From positions 9,176,001 to 9,240,000 of the forward strand of contig JAHQIY010000003.1 in NCBI GenBank assembly GCA_019054805.1: DNA of 64,000 nt, given 5' to 3'. The position numbers and the translations under genes were made by a program. The notes under the pieces are model-generated. The model was given only the letters and a program-made list of their open reading frames with translations, was not told the origin of the DNA and ran no database searches. Each line of letters begins with the position of its first letter. Within the stretch, counting starts at the first letter, position 1. The DNA comes from Brachionus manjavacas (Eukaryota; Rotifera; Eurotatoria; Ploima; Brachionidae). This document shows positions 55,609 to 64,000 of the stretch, piece after piece.

Positions 55609-56215
55609 AAATCTCACAAAGAAATTTAGTAGACAAATTTATCATGAATGATTGTATTCTGATTTTTTTAAACAAATATATTAATAAAATAAAATAGCAA
55701 GATTTCAAAAGTTTTTTAAATAATATTTTGATTTTCTATTGATATATAAAATAAACAACAAAAGAAACCTTAAACCAATTCCTCATTTATGCTTTAACAT
55801 AAATACTTGTAATTTTGACAAAATAATTAAAATAATTAAAAATAGTTTTTTTATTTTAAAAAAAAAACGATCCTAAATTATCACGAAAGGTTAAATTAAA
55901 GATTTTGGAAAAATTCTTCCATTAGAAGTTTTTATTTGAATTAAGTTTTTAAAGATGATTAGAAAAAGATAAATAATCAGAGTATATTCTCAAATTAGAA
56001 TGTTATTTCTTAGTCATCAAAAATTTAAAAATGAAATAAAAACAATAATAATTAAAAAAATTCTAATTCAAGTTATGAAAGGAACTTCTATATTTTGTTT
56101 ATTTAGTTTATACTGCACCTCATAGGCGACTCAAAAGTGTGAAAAAAAAGGTTTAAATTTGAAAAATTGAAGTTTATATTGATTAAGTAGCTATTTTTAT
56201 TGAATTTTTAAGAAA
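55609..56215. other. AT-rich spacer, nothing recognised
   Basis: 3' flank of the peptide gene up to the Tc1 relic; one polyadenylation signal, otherwise featureless. Confidence 0.5.
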
Positions 56216-56219
56216 AATT

Positions 56220-57077
56220 TAGTCATATTTAACAAAATCACCTAAGTCAGTTACATCAGCATTCTTGAATGCAATCAAGGTAGTTTTTCCTAATACACGT
56301 AATTTTTGTATTGACCATTTTGTGGTCAATATAAGACCATAAATTGTCTATTGGATTGAGATCAGGTGATCTTGGGCACCAGGGAAGAACTGTTATTTGT
56401 TTTTCTTGAAATCAATCTCGAACGGAATGAGCAGTATGGGAACTAGCGCCATCCAGCTGAAAAATCAAGTCTTGACTCTGATCAAAAAATATCAATTAGT
56501 AGGTAATTAGTTATTTTCCAGAGTGTCCATGTACACAAATTGATTAATTCAGCCTGTATAAATGGAGCAGCATCCAGTACCTCTATAATTACTACATCCC
56601 CAAATACCAACCGAACCTCCACCATTTTGTAACTTTGGTAAACAAAACAGTGTCTTTACTAACAGTAACATTTGGAAATTTAGAACTAAAATCAGAAGCT
56701 AGCTGTGTAAAGCTTGTTGTAGGATTGATTCTGACCTTTCTAAAAATGTACGACTCATCTCGACTGGTAAGCTTTCGGGGTCTACCAGACCTTGGTAATT
56801 CATTGACCACGGATGTATTCTCATAATTGCGCTTTGTTGTAATCACACATTTTCTCGAAACTGCTACAAGATCAGCTATTTCTTGTTGAGATTTGGTCTT
56901 ATCCTTCAAAAGACCAATTATTTGCCACCTTTGGGTCTCAGATACTTTTTTTTTGCTCATTTTTATGAAAAACGCCAAAATAGTATGACTCAATAAAATG
57001 ACCGATTTTAAAATCCAAAAATAAAAAATCAAACGTAAAAAGGGCAAGCAAACAGTATGAAAAGACATTCCAAGCAT
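56220..57077 (-). pseudogene. Tc1-like transposase relic
   Basis: From an ATG at 56960 the minus strand reads MSKKKVSETQRWQIIGLLKD then KSQQEIADLVAVSRKCV (paired-like HTH) and SGRPRKLTSRDESYIFRKV (second HTH linker; GRPRK is the AT-hook-like motif of Tc1). Downstream, in other frames, come GGGSVGIWGC and TGCCSIY (DDE core block), then QLDGASSHTAHSVRDWFQEK and PWCPRSPDLNPIDNLWSYID, the D-(x34)-E region. Stops and shifts make it dead. No matching terminal repeats were found around it. ATG to DDE end is about 740 bp. Confidence 0.85.
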
Positions 57078-57296
57078 TGTGTGAAAAAAAAATGGCCAGG
57101 GATTGTCAAAGTGTGGTAAAATTTTAGGATGAAATAATTGTTCTAAACTTTGTAGACTATTTTTTTTTTGTTCAATTTTATCTGTTTTTTTTTAAATGGG
57201 ATCTGGAGTGTTCAGAAAGTTTTTATTGAACAATCTATATATCAAAAGAAAGCTAATAGAATTATCTTTAAGATGGTATAGTTAACATTTTATGTA

Positions 57297-58090
57297 ACGG
57301 GTGTTCAATAAAGGTTGGCGCGAGTTTGTTTTCGATAAAATCTAGTGATTAGTTCATCGAAAATTTTTGAAATTTTATACAAATATACATTAGACCTTAA
57401 TGATTACAAAACACTTTGTATAATGTATCTGCATTGTTTATACCGGAAATAAACGGCATAACCTTGACTCCACCTAAATAATCTCAATGTCCTCCTAGTT
57501 AATGATATTATTTTAATAAGTTTTATATATCATCTGATAGATAATCAAACAAGGATCAAGATGATATATAGATCTTTTTTTTTTACATTCGGTTCAAAAG
57601 ATATACTCAAAAAACCTTCAAATTTTAACCTTATTTTAAAAAGTAAAAAATTTGGTATATTTTTGATTTTGATCGTATAACTTTTGAACGGAACAAGATA
57701 TTTACACCAAATTTTGAACACTTTTATAAATTTGATTCAACTTAATAATAAAATAAAAATTTGTAAAAATTTTTATTTTCTTCACTATTTTATATAATCG
57801 TTTTAATGAAAAATATATGGCAGTCTTTAAGTCAAATTTATTTTATCTATCAGATGATATATAAAACTTATTAAAATAATATCATTAACTAGGAGGACAT
57901 TGAGATTATTTAGGTGGAGTCAAGGTTATGCCGTTTATTTCCGGTATAAACAATGCAGATACATTATACAAAGTGTTTTGTAATCATTAAGGTCTAATGT
58001 ATTTTTGTATAAAATTTCAAAAATTTTCGATGAACTAATCACTAGATTTTATCGAAAACAAACTCGCGCCAACCTTTATTGAACACCCGT
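57297..58090. mobile_element. Foldback DNA element with 248-bp inverted repeats
   Basis: Left arm 57297-57544 and right arm 57843-58090 are almost perfect inverted copies (I saw one mismatch, ATATAC versus AAATAC). They start ACGGGTGTTCAATAAAGGTT and are flanked by TA on both sides (57295-57296, 58091-58092). TA duplication suggests Tc1/mariner-type mobilisation. The 298-bp centre has no ORF. The near-identity of the arms points to a recent insertion or ongoing arm conversion. Confidence 0.9.
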
Positions 58091-58139
58091 TATATCATTT
58101 TTAATTTTAGATTTTTACACCTTAAAATATTTTATTCAA

Positions 58140-58560
58140 TCAATCCCATTTAAAGAATATAGTGCTTTTTGTACTTTTTTTGAATTTTTCATCCCAACAG
58201 TTTTCTATTAATACATGATCACCAATTGGTAAATCAAGATAAACCAAATTGTGTAGTTTTTGAAGTATGACCCCATTTAAGAAAAATTCTCTAGAATTCA
58301 TTTTTTTTCTACAATTTTGACATATAATAACCGATTTTGTCGGATTAAAATTGATTCTCCATTGTCTGCCAAATTCACCACATTTATTAAGCAAATTTTG
58401 GAGATTAAACTTTGTTGGACTTAATAAAACACTGTCATTACAGTAAACATTAATGCTTGCAATTCTACAACCAATGTTAAGGCTAGTACAAGCTTGTAGT
58501 AGCTCGTCAATAAAAAAATTAAATAAATTTGGAAGCAAAAACCATCTGGTTGATACCTTC
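58140..58560 (-). pseudogene. Non-LTR RT fragment with damaged YADD box
   Basis: The minus strand reads MLPNLFNFFIDELLQACTSL, INVYCNDSVLLSPTKFNLQN, LLNKCGEFGRQWRINFNPTK. This matches the palm of RTE/L1-type RTs (usual pattern: SPxLFNxxxDEL...YADDxVLLSPTxxxLQxLLxxCxxxGxxWxIxFNPxKS). The catalytic YADD has become YCND, so the copy is inactive. It is a different RT lineage from the CR1/L2-like relics elsewhere in the window. Confidence 0.82.
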
Positions 58561-59464
58561 AGTGATTTTTAATACTAATAATACATGAACACCATAATAA
58601 TTGAAGATTTATGTGTTTCATTTTTTTTTAAATGTGGCTAAAATGTGTTGATTTTTAGATACATAAATATTAAAATAAGCGGAAAAACACCGACATCTTC
58701 TCGAATTAAATTGATTATTTTATTAAAAGAAAATTTAATTATTTTTTTTTTTATTTCAAGTGTTGAGGTGATTTATTTTCGATTGACCTATATTATGATG
58801 AGACCAAAGAAACATTTAAATGGTCATTTGTTTTGAAAAATTAAATTTCAATTTTGAATAAAAAATATTGTAAATTTTTATAATTAATATTAAATAAATA
58901 AAATAAAAAAGTCTGTGTTTTTTTTAAATTTTCATCTATAGTCAATGGTGTCATTAAAACCTAGTTTGCTTCTCTATATTACTCCATCAATCATGTATCT
59001 ATTATAGACTTTTATGTGCTTTTCACGATTAAAAGAAGTATATTTTCGTCGAGAAACATTTGGCCACCTAAAGAACAGCCAGCATGTTCCAGTCAATTTT
59101 TTTTTCTTTTTTTTCCATTGAAAAAGATTGATGGATAAGTTAGCAAAATTTCCATACTGGTTTTTACTGATGTCATTCACAATACCTCTATTTTTCATAA
59201 AAAGACATTTTAAAAATCAATAAAAATGATTTCGAGCTAGATGTAAACTTTTTTTTCGAAAAAATAAAGACACAAGTTTAATACATTAAAGTTTTTTTCT
59301 TAGTTTTGTACATTGTTCTATACCTAAATCGATTACAGTGTAGTGAAGTGTATTTTTATTTAGATTTTTTGATTTAGATTATTTTTCATTAGAAATTGCG
59401 AGTTAAAAACTTAATAAAACGAATTAAAAAATTTATTTGAAAAAAATATAATAAATTTGAAAAT
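58561..59464. other. Intergenic, nothing recognised
   Basis: AT-rich. Short open frames at 58645-58836 and 58974-59198 have no coding character that I can defend. AATTAATATTAAATAAATAA near 58890 may be a retroelement tail. Confidence 0.45.
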
Positions 59465-59696
59465 TTAATATGGATATTTTTTGTTCTTTTTAAAATTCCA
59501 TCCTTTTCCAAAATACTGTTCATCTTTATCTTTCTTGTTTGAAGATTTGACACTTTTTTGATCCTTTCTAATAGCTTTTGACAAATTAAATATAAATTGT
59601 AAAAGTTAATTAGTTAATTAAAATAAAATTACTTGCACCACTTGATAATGATATTAAAATAGCCATTAACGCCATTATTAAGTAAGATATTTTCAT
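59465..59696 (-). CDS. Second secreted YFGKGWNFKK peptide (two exons)
   Basis: Exon 1 (59696-59633) encodes the signal peptide MKISYLIMALMAILISLSSG-A. A 58-nt intron (GTAATT..CAAAAG) splits a Thr codon at the same phase as in the plus-strand paralogue. Exon 2 (59574-59465) encodes a Lys/Ser-rich spacer (IRKDQKSVKSSNKKDKDE) followed by QYFGKGWNFKKNKKYPY and a stop: 57 residues. Signal peptides and spacers of the two genes have diverged, but the last 17 residues match at 14 positions, which is the pattern of a selected mature C-terminus. TATA-like AGCTATATAGCTTATATC lies at about 59752-59769, about 55-75 bp upstream of the ATG, and may be the core promoter. Confidence 0.75.
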
Positions 59697-59699
59697 TTC

Positions 59700-60300
59700 T
59701 CGAAATTATTTATAAAAAACAGTGTTTTTTTGATTGAATTTATAACAAAAAAAGCTATATAGCTTATATCTGCCTTGACTTTTAAATTGTAGCGAAAAAG
59801 CATGAAAAAGAGGCGAATATACATTTTAAATTTTTATCATTTTTTCGAAGTTTTGTAATTCAAAACCCTACTTCAATTCTTAATCAAAACAAAAGTTTTT
59901 GATAACAAAATAGCAAAAATTTATCTTTGAATATTTTGATTAGAATAGTTTAATTTACCTTAAAAGCTCAAGTTATTTTATTTTAAATAAATCAGTTATT
60001 CAAGAAATTCATTTAATTCTTAAATCAAATTTATAAAATTAATTTTAATTTCTGCAAATTTTTGAGATAGCTTTCTTTGGATGTTCCCTCACATTTGAAT
60101 TGGTAACCAGGGAAAAAAGACAGGTTTTTCATAAAAAAAATTGAACTTTCAAACCAAAACATTGAATACGAATACAATGAATCATGCCTAATGCAAATAC
60201 TTTGTTAAACAATGAAATGTAAAAGTTTCATTTGAAGCCCTATTAAATTCTAATTTTGTTTAATCAAAATAATCCAACTAATTTTTCTAATTATACTTTT
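59700..60300. other. Promoter side of the minus-strand peptide gene and spacer
   Basis: Besides the TATA-like site near 59755, nothing is recognised. Confidence 0.4.
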
Positions 60301-60311
60301 TGAAGAAATCG

Positions 60312-60398
60312 AATTCAGTCAGAATTGGCAATGAATAGTATTTTGGAAAAGGATGGAATTTCAAGAAAACAATTCTGAAAAAAACGTTGAGCGTTTAG
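60312..60398 (+). pseudogene. Third YFGKGWNFKK peptide copy, broken
   Basis: The exon-2 sequence of the plus-strand gene is recognisable: NSVRIGNE, then TAG at 60336-60338, then YFGKGWNFKKTILKKTLSV and a stop. Nucleotide identity to 55533-55590 is high (TATTTTGGAAAAGGATGGAA is identical). No signal-peptide exon is visible upstream. The stop falls just before the conserved motif and the YPY end is lost, so this is a dead duplicate. Confidence 0.75.
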
Positions 60399-60569
60399 AT
60401 AAAGAAAGGAAATTTTGTTACGTTAACCTTTTATTCAAAACTTGAATAAAATTAATAATAGAATTAATTTTATTCTATTTGAAATTAAACTTTTTAGTGA
60501 AATAGAACGAGTTTGAAACTATTTATTATATCAATTTAACGTCTTCCACTTGTTACTCACAGCCAAGTT

Positions 60570-60825
60570 AATTGCCTGTGGATTCTGCCCAAGAGTTGTC
60601 GATTGGGTTAGTAACTTATTGTTCTGTAGGCGGCAGCGAGTCGTAATCGAACAGCTCAAAGCAGACTCGTGGAGGTGTTGAGTGGAGTTCCTCAAGGTAG
60701 CGTTCTCGGACTCTTTCTGTTTGTAATCTACATCAAAGACATGCCCCTGGTAGTCAGTCACCTTGTCAAGCTTTTTGCAGATGATAGCAAACTTATCGCC
60801 ACGATTCGTAGGGTTTAACTTTGTC
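60570..60825 (+). pseudogene. GC-richer non-LTR RT fragment
   Basis: Plus strand: WVSNLLFCRRQRVVIEQLKA, a frameshift, then SGVPQGSVLGLFLFVIYIKD, MPLVVSHLVKLFADDSKLIA and TIRR. The PQGSVLG and FADD boxes are intact; the frameshift lies between. The longer minus-strand frame through here is a shadow. Codon use (GTC, CTC, GCA) is much richer in GC than the other RT relics, suggesting a younger or foreign family such as a Jockey type. Confidence 0.8.
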
Positions 60826-61389
60826 AAGTAATCTGAAGTTCACTAACCACATTCGAACACAAACCAACAGAGCAACGAGTGTCCATGGTAAGCTAAAACG
60901 GACCTTCAGACACATGCATTAAAATTAAAATAAAATCTTCAACTTAACATGCATAAATCATTAATTTTATGGATAGACTTAAAGATGTATTTGGTTTTTA
61001 ATGTTTATTTGAATGTTGACCAATTTTTCGGATTTTTGATTAATATTTAGATAATTCTTTTATAATTTATTTTTATCATTTATTCCTTTAGTTTTAATAA
61101 TAAAATCTAAACAAATATTTTGATTAGTTGGCTTAATTTATTAATTTAAAGTTTAGCTATGTCTATTTTTCAAAAAATTGATTTCAAAATTAATTTGGCA
61201 AAGCAGAACAACAATTATCTAATGAAAGCAATGTTTTTTGATTTATTTATTGTTAGATAATTATCGGTCCCTAGTTTTGTTTAAACATCTCAAAGTAAAA
61301 TTAAACACAAAAAAAAAAATATTGCAATTAGTTTTGACACGCATAAAAACGTTAATTTTTTCTTTCAAACATACAAACCTAAAAAAATT

Positions 61390-61830
61390 TACTCAACACA
61401 TAGTCTTTTACAATTAAAACATCATTTTGAAAAAAAGAAATTTTGTAACATTGATGATGAAAATTGTAGTCAAATCTCAAACTCAGAGTATGACCGGGTG
61501 CTAACAACATCAGAGCAGATTGAAGTCGAGACGTTTTTCTTTAAATCCACAAGCGAGTTTAAGTACGGGCAGACTCATACTGCCAATACAAGCAAGTGTA
61601 ATCTGTGTGACAAGACTTTTGACCAAAATCTCAAATCATCTTATACTAAACGTTTTCTTTCGTCCAAATGCAATGTAAATGGATCAAAAATCCAATGTCC
61701 TATTCGATATAAAGTTTCATTTTGTTTTGGTAGTAAAAATTTTTTTATCAACAAATTAGCGAATGTTGAACATTTAAACGTAAACCCAGACAATTCTGAT
61801 AAACAGCATGGTATACACGTATTTAAATAA
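61390..61830 (+). pseudogene. Cys-containing DNA-binding remnant, FAR1/FLYWCH-like
   Basis: One frame runs from about 61390 (LLQLKHHFEKKKFCNIDDEN) without a stop to 61830. It contains SKCNLCDKTFDQNLKSSYTK, then GSKIQCPIRYKVSFCFGSKN, FFINKLANVEHLNVNPDN. The sequence x-K-x-x-C-P-x-x-Y-K...L-x-N-x-E-H-x-x-N resembles the WRKY/GCM-fold N-terminal domain of MULE transposases and FLYWCH proteins. No transposase core follows; an AT-hook piece comes at 62.1 kb. It could be a relic or a small host gene. Confidence 0.45.
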
Positions 61831-61989
61831 TAGTTAAGAACGAAAACATAGCTCCAAACTCATTTATGACTGAAAATCAAATAGCTATTTTGGAAGTCTA
61901 AACCCTAACCTATAATAAAATTAACAGTTATATGTTTGAGTATGAAGTAATTTATTATTCACCTGAGAAAATTTTTGATACGATACTTA

Positions 61990-62105
61990 TCAAAAATATA
62001 GTAAATCTTCTGAGCAAGAGGATGTGAGTGAGTCGAGTGTTTTGACCAATGATACTGGTGTTCGAGGCCGAGGAAGACCTAAAAAATGGTTTAAATCATT
62101 ATTTT
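61990..62105 (+). pseudogene. AT-hook C-terminal scrap
   Basis: TYQKYSKSSEQEDVSESSVL then TNDTGVRGRGRPKKW: an acidic/Ser stretch ending in a canonical AT hook. It probably belongs to the same element as the preceding Cys-containing frame and resembles the scrap at 17.0 kb. Confidence 0.4.
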
Positions 62106-62529
62106 ACTTTTTTATGTTGTAATTGACTTTGGATAATTTTTTATGTTATAATAAAATAATTCTTATGTTTTTAAAAGTATAGTATTTAATAAATTTTTTG
62201 TTATGTTTTAGAAAAAAAATAGTTGTGTAAAAACAATTTTTTTAGCGGTGCTTTTCTTCCTAGGGAACAATCAAAAAATTCAGAAAATTAACATCTATTG
62301 TTCTCACAAAAACGTACTATTTTTTGAAAAAAACGCCTTAAAACGTCTTAGAAGCGAATTGTAAAAATTAGGAAGATCAAAGGATTATAGATTCAAATCT
62401 TGACCTTAAAAAACAAGCAGTTATACATTTTGAAAAAGTTCGAATTTTGTTTTTTGGAATTTCCTATCTTCCGCCCAAAAAACAGTCTTACCTATTCACC
62501 TAAATAAAAATCAATTATATACACAACAT

Positions 62530-63080
62530 ATTGTTTTAGAATTTTATTTGTTCAATTTTCGATTACGCTTTTATTCCTCTGTCTAGTGCAACTCAGAAAA
62601 TTTTACCAGAAGTTCAAAAACTTCAAACCAAAGCCCTCAGACACTTTAAGTTCTTTCCGATCAGGACTAGTATAACCCACATTCACGAAAAGTTACGGAT
62701 CGAGCTAACATCAAATAGAACTCAATCACTTCTCAAAAGTTTTTTCATCAGACGCGAAAACCATGCACTCCAAACATAGATCTTAACGAGTTCATGTTGC
62801 ACGAAACGAATAACAATCCCAAATCTAATTCATTGTTCCAAAACTTTAATATTTTCCTAAATGGAACATAGTTCTGGGTCAATACGTTTATCCAACAACA
62901 ACCGCTAATTTTATATTTATTTATGTTTTTTATGTTTTTTTTTATTTTATTTTTGACTTTTACTCGAAACACATTTAAACAATTTTTGATCCTTTTTAAT
63001 AATCGTTAGGCTAAAAAGAAGGACTTTGTTCCATTCTGAGTAGCCTGAGGGTTTTCCTCAAATAAATAAAATATGATCAT
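62530..63080 (+). pseudogene. Non-LTR relic with 3' tail
   Basis: ATQKILPEVQKLQTKALRHF, KFFPIRTSITHIHEKLRIEL and TSNRTQSLLKSFFIRREN form the RT C-terminal region. After a short 3' UTR come the tail AGGCTAAAAAGAAGGACTTT at 63008 and CTCAAATAAATAAAAT. A shorter copy of the same tail is at 63966. Confidence 0.72.
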
Positions 63081-63109
63081 TATATTTTAATAATAAAAAA
63101 ATATTGTTT

Positions 63110-64000
63110 ATCTAAATTCACATATGGTCTTGAGGCTCTCACTCTTAATACGACTACAAAGGATTCAATAAATAAAATCCAAAACAACTTAATTAGACAA
63201 ATGTTTGGTTTGAAACCCACTGTCACATATCACGAGTCTTAAAAGTACTGAAAGTATTCAACTTTGATGAATCTTTTTTCAAAATCAACTTTTGTTGATT
63301 CAATTAAATATAATTATCTCTCATCACAATTTTTAAAATCTATGCTAAGTGTTTAATCTGATTTTTAATGATGGTATATCTGATTCGATTTGGTAATGTC
63401 TTGGCAATTTAAAATTTAAACATCACAGAACTCTCTTAAATAAGCTAATTCAAAATAAACAAAATTCTTGAATTTTGGTCCGAGTTTTCTTGCTTTCTAA
63501 CTTTCATGCCTTTTTCTATTTATAAACAAACGTTCATTTTTTATTTTAAAATTTTATTTCTATTTTTTCTCTCTTTTTATTTTTTTTCATCGTTTAATTT
63601 AACCTTAAAAGAGGTGAATTCAATTCAATAATAAAAATAAAAGGTCAAAGATACTTAATTGAATAATAAATTAAATTTTTGGCAAAGAAAATGGTTTTTA
63701 ATTATACTTTTATGGTTTTTAATATTGACCAAATTCTTCGCTAAGAGATCAAACCACCAGATGCTTATCCAAGAATTAGATAAATTTGAATCAAACCCGC
63801 TTCAACAAGCTAAAAACGGTTCGCTATTCTTTAAATCCATCACATTCAAAACTCTTTCAATAACCCAAATTAACTAATTTTATTTTTATGACTCCCCTTT
63901 AATATTATTCTGACATCTTTTTTACTTTACTTTTTTTTTATCCGTTCATTGCATTTATGTATCGTTAGGCTGAAAAGAAGGACTTGGTCCATTCTATACA
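63110..64000 (+). pseudogene. Non-LTR relic running to the window edge
   Basis: FTYGLEALTLNTTTKDSINK, IQNNLIRQMFGLKPTVTYHE, then broken frames and, at 63659-63877, a frame with AKRSNHQMLIQELDKFESNP. The end carries the tail GTTAGGCTGAAAAGAAGGAC at 63965, with a GGAC-TTG-GTCC-type stem. The YGLEALTLN block is the plus-strand counterpart of the minus-strand pieces at 17.9 and 18.7 kb. Confidence 0.6.

Noticed and set aside
56592..57077. Treating the Tc1 ORF upstream part (residues 1-39, hydrophobic) as part of the protein
   Set aside because: The natural start is the Met of MSKKKVSE at 56960; the upstream part is chance extension.
57297..58090. Foldback element as the non-autonomous partner of the adjacent Tc1 transposase
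   Set aside because: No copy of its ACGGGTGTTC ends is found around the transposase relic.
60531..60827. 98-codon minus-strand frame
   Set aside because: Antisense of an RT fragment whose PQGSVLG and FADD motifs are on the plus strand.

Overview
This is about 64 kb of very AT-rich eukaryotic (metazoan) DNA. Genes are sparse, and several have introns of only 49-91 nt. Coding islands are more GC-rich than their surroundings, and the intergenic space is full of decayed mobile elements. The two genes I can name, URI1 and a BAZ2/toutatis-type chromatin gene, are animal genes. The base composition, tiny introns and dense short non-LTR relics suggest a small aquatic invertebrate. A monogonont rotifer such as Brachionus is my best guess, but that is inference and no marker gene in the window settles it.

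Layout. 1-337 (-): N-terminus of a type II membrane protein cut by the window edge. 1.1-5.4 kb: non-LTR relics, one split by a piggyBac-like element that keeps both TTAA target copies. 6.3-7.7 kb (+): URI1 in three exons. 11.2-11.5 kb (-): an 84-residue tail-anchored membrane protein in two exons. 14.0-14.6 kb (+): a secreted precursor with a Gly-Lys-Arg amidation site. 15-25.6 kb: reverse-transcriptase relics, a Tigger/pogo remnant with intact ends, a palindromic MITE and a small orphan gene. 25.7-27.6 kb (-): a 648-codon Ser-rich orphan. 27.6-37.4 kb: almost empty. 37.4-48.7 kb (+): a BAZ2-like gene (MBD, DDT, WHIM, two PHD fingers, AT hook, bromodomain) spread over at least six exons. 49-64 kb: nested transposons, including a hAT-type element with a perfect 8-bp target duplication and an internal 101-bp tandem array.

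The most novel-looking item is a small gene family at 55.4-60.4 kb. Two short secreted peptides on opposite strands share a two-exon structure and a near-identical C-terminus (YFGKGWNFKK, then a terminal YPY). A third copy nearby is broken by an in-frame stop. The six-frame view misses both intact genes because of their ~55-nt introns. A second peptide gene, at 14 kb, encodes a candidate amidated neuropeptide. It has the same Leu-Glu-Ala-Arg junction next to its intron.

The genes do not form one pathway. URI1 acts in the prefoldin/R2TP and RNA polymerase assembly network. BAZ2 is a subunit of ISWI (NoRC-type) chromatin remodellers. The peptide genes are presumably secreted signals or effectors. 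No tRNA, rRNA or CRISPR array was recognised. Exon boundaries were read by eye from GT/AG sites, frame phase and protein family similarity; none is confirmed by transcript data.
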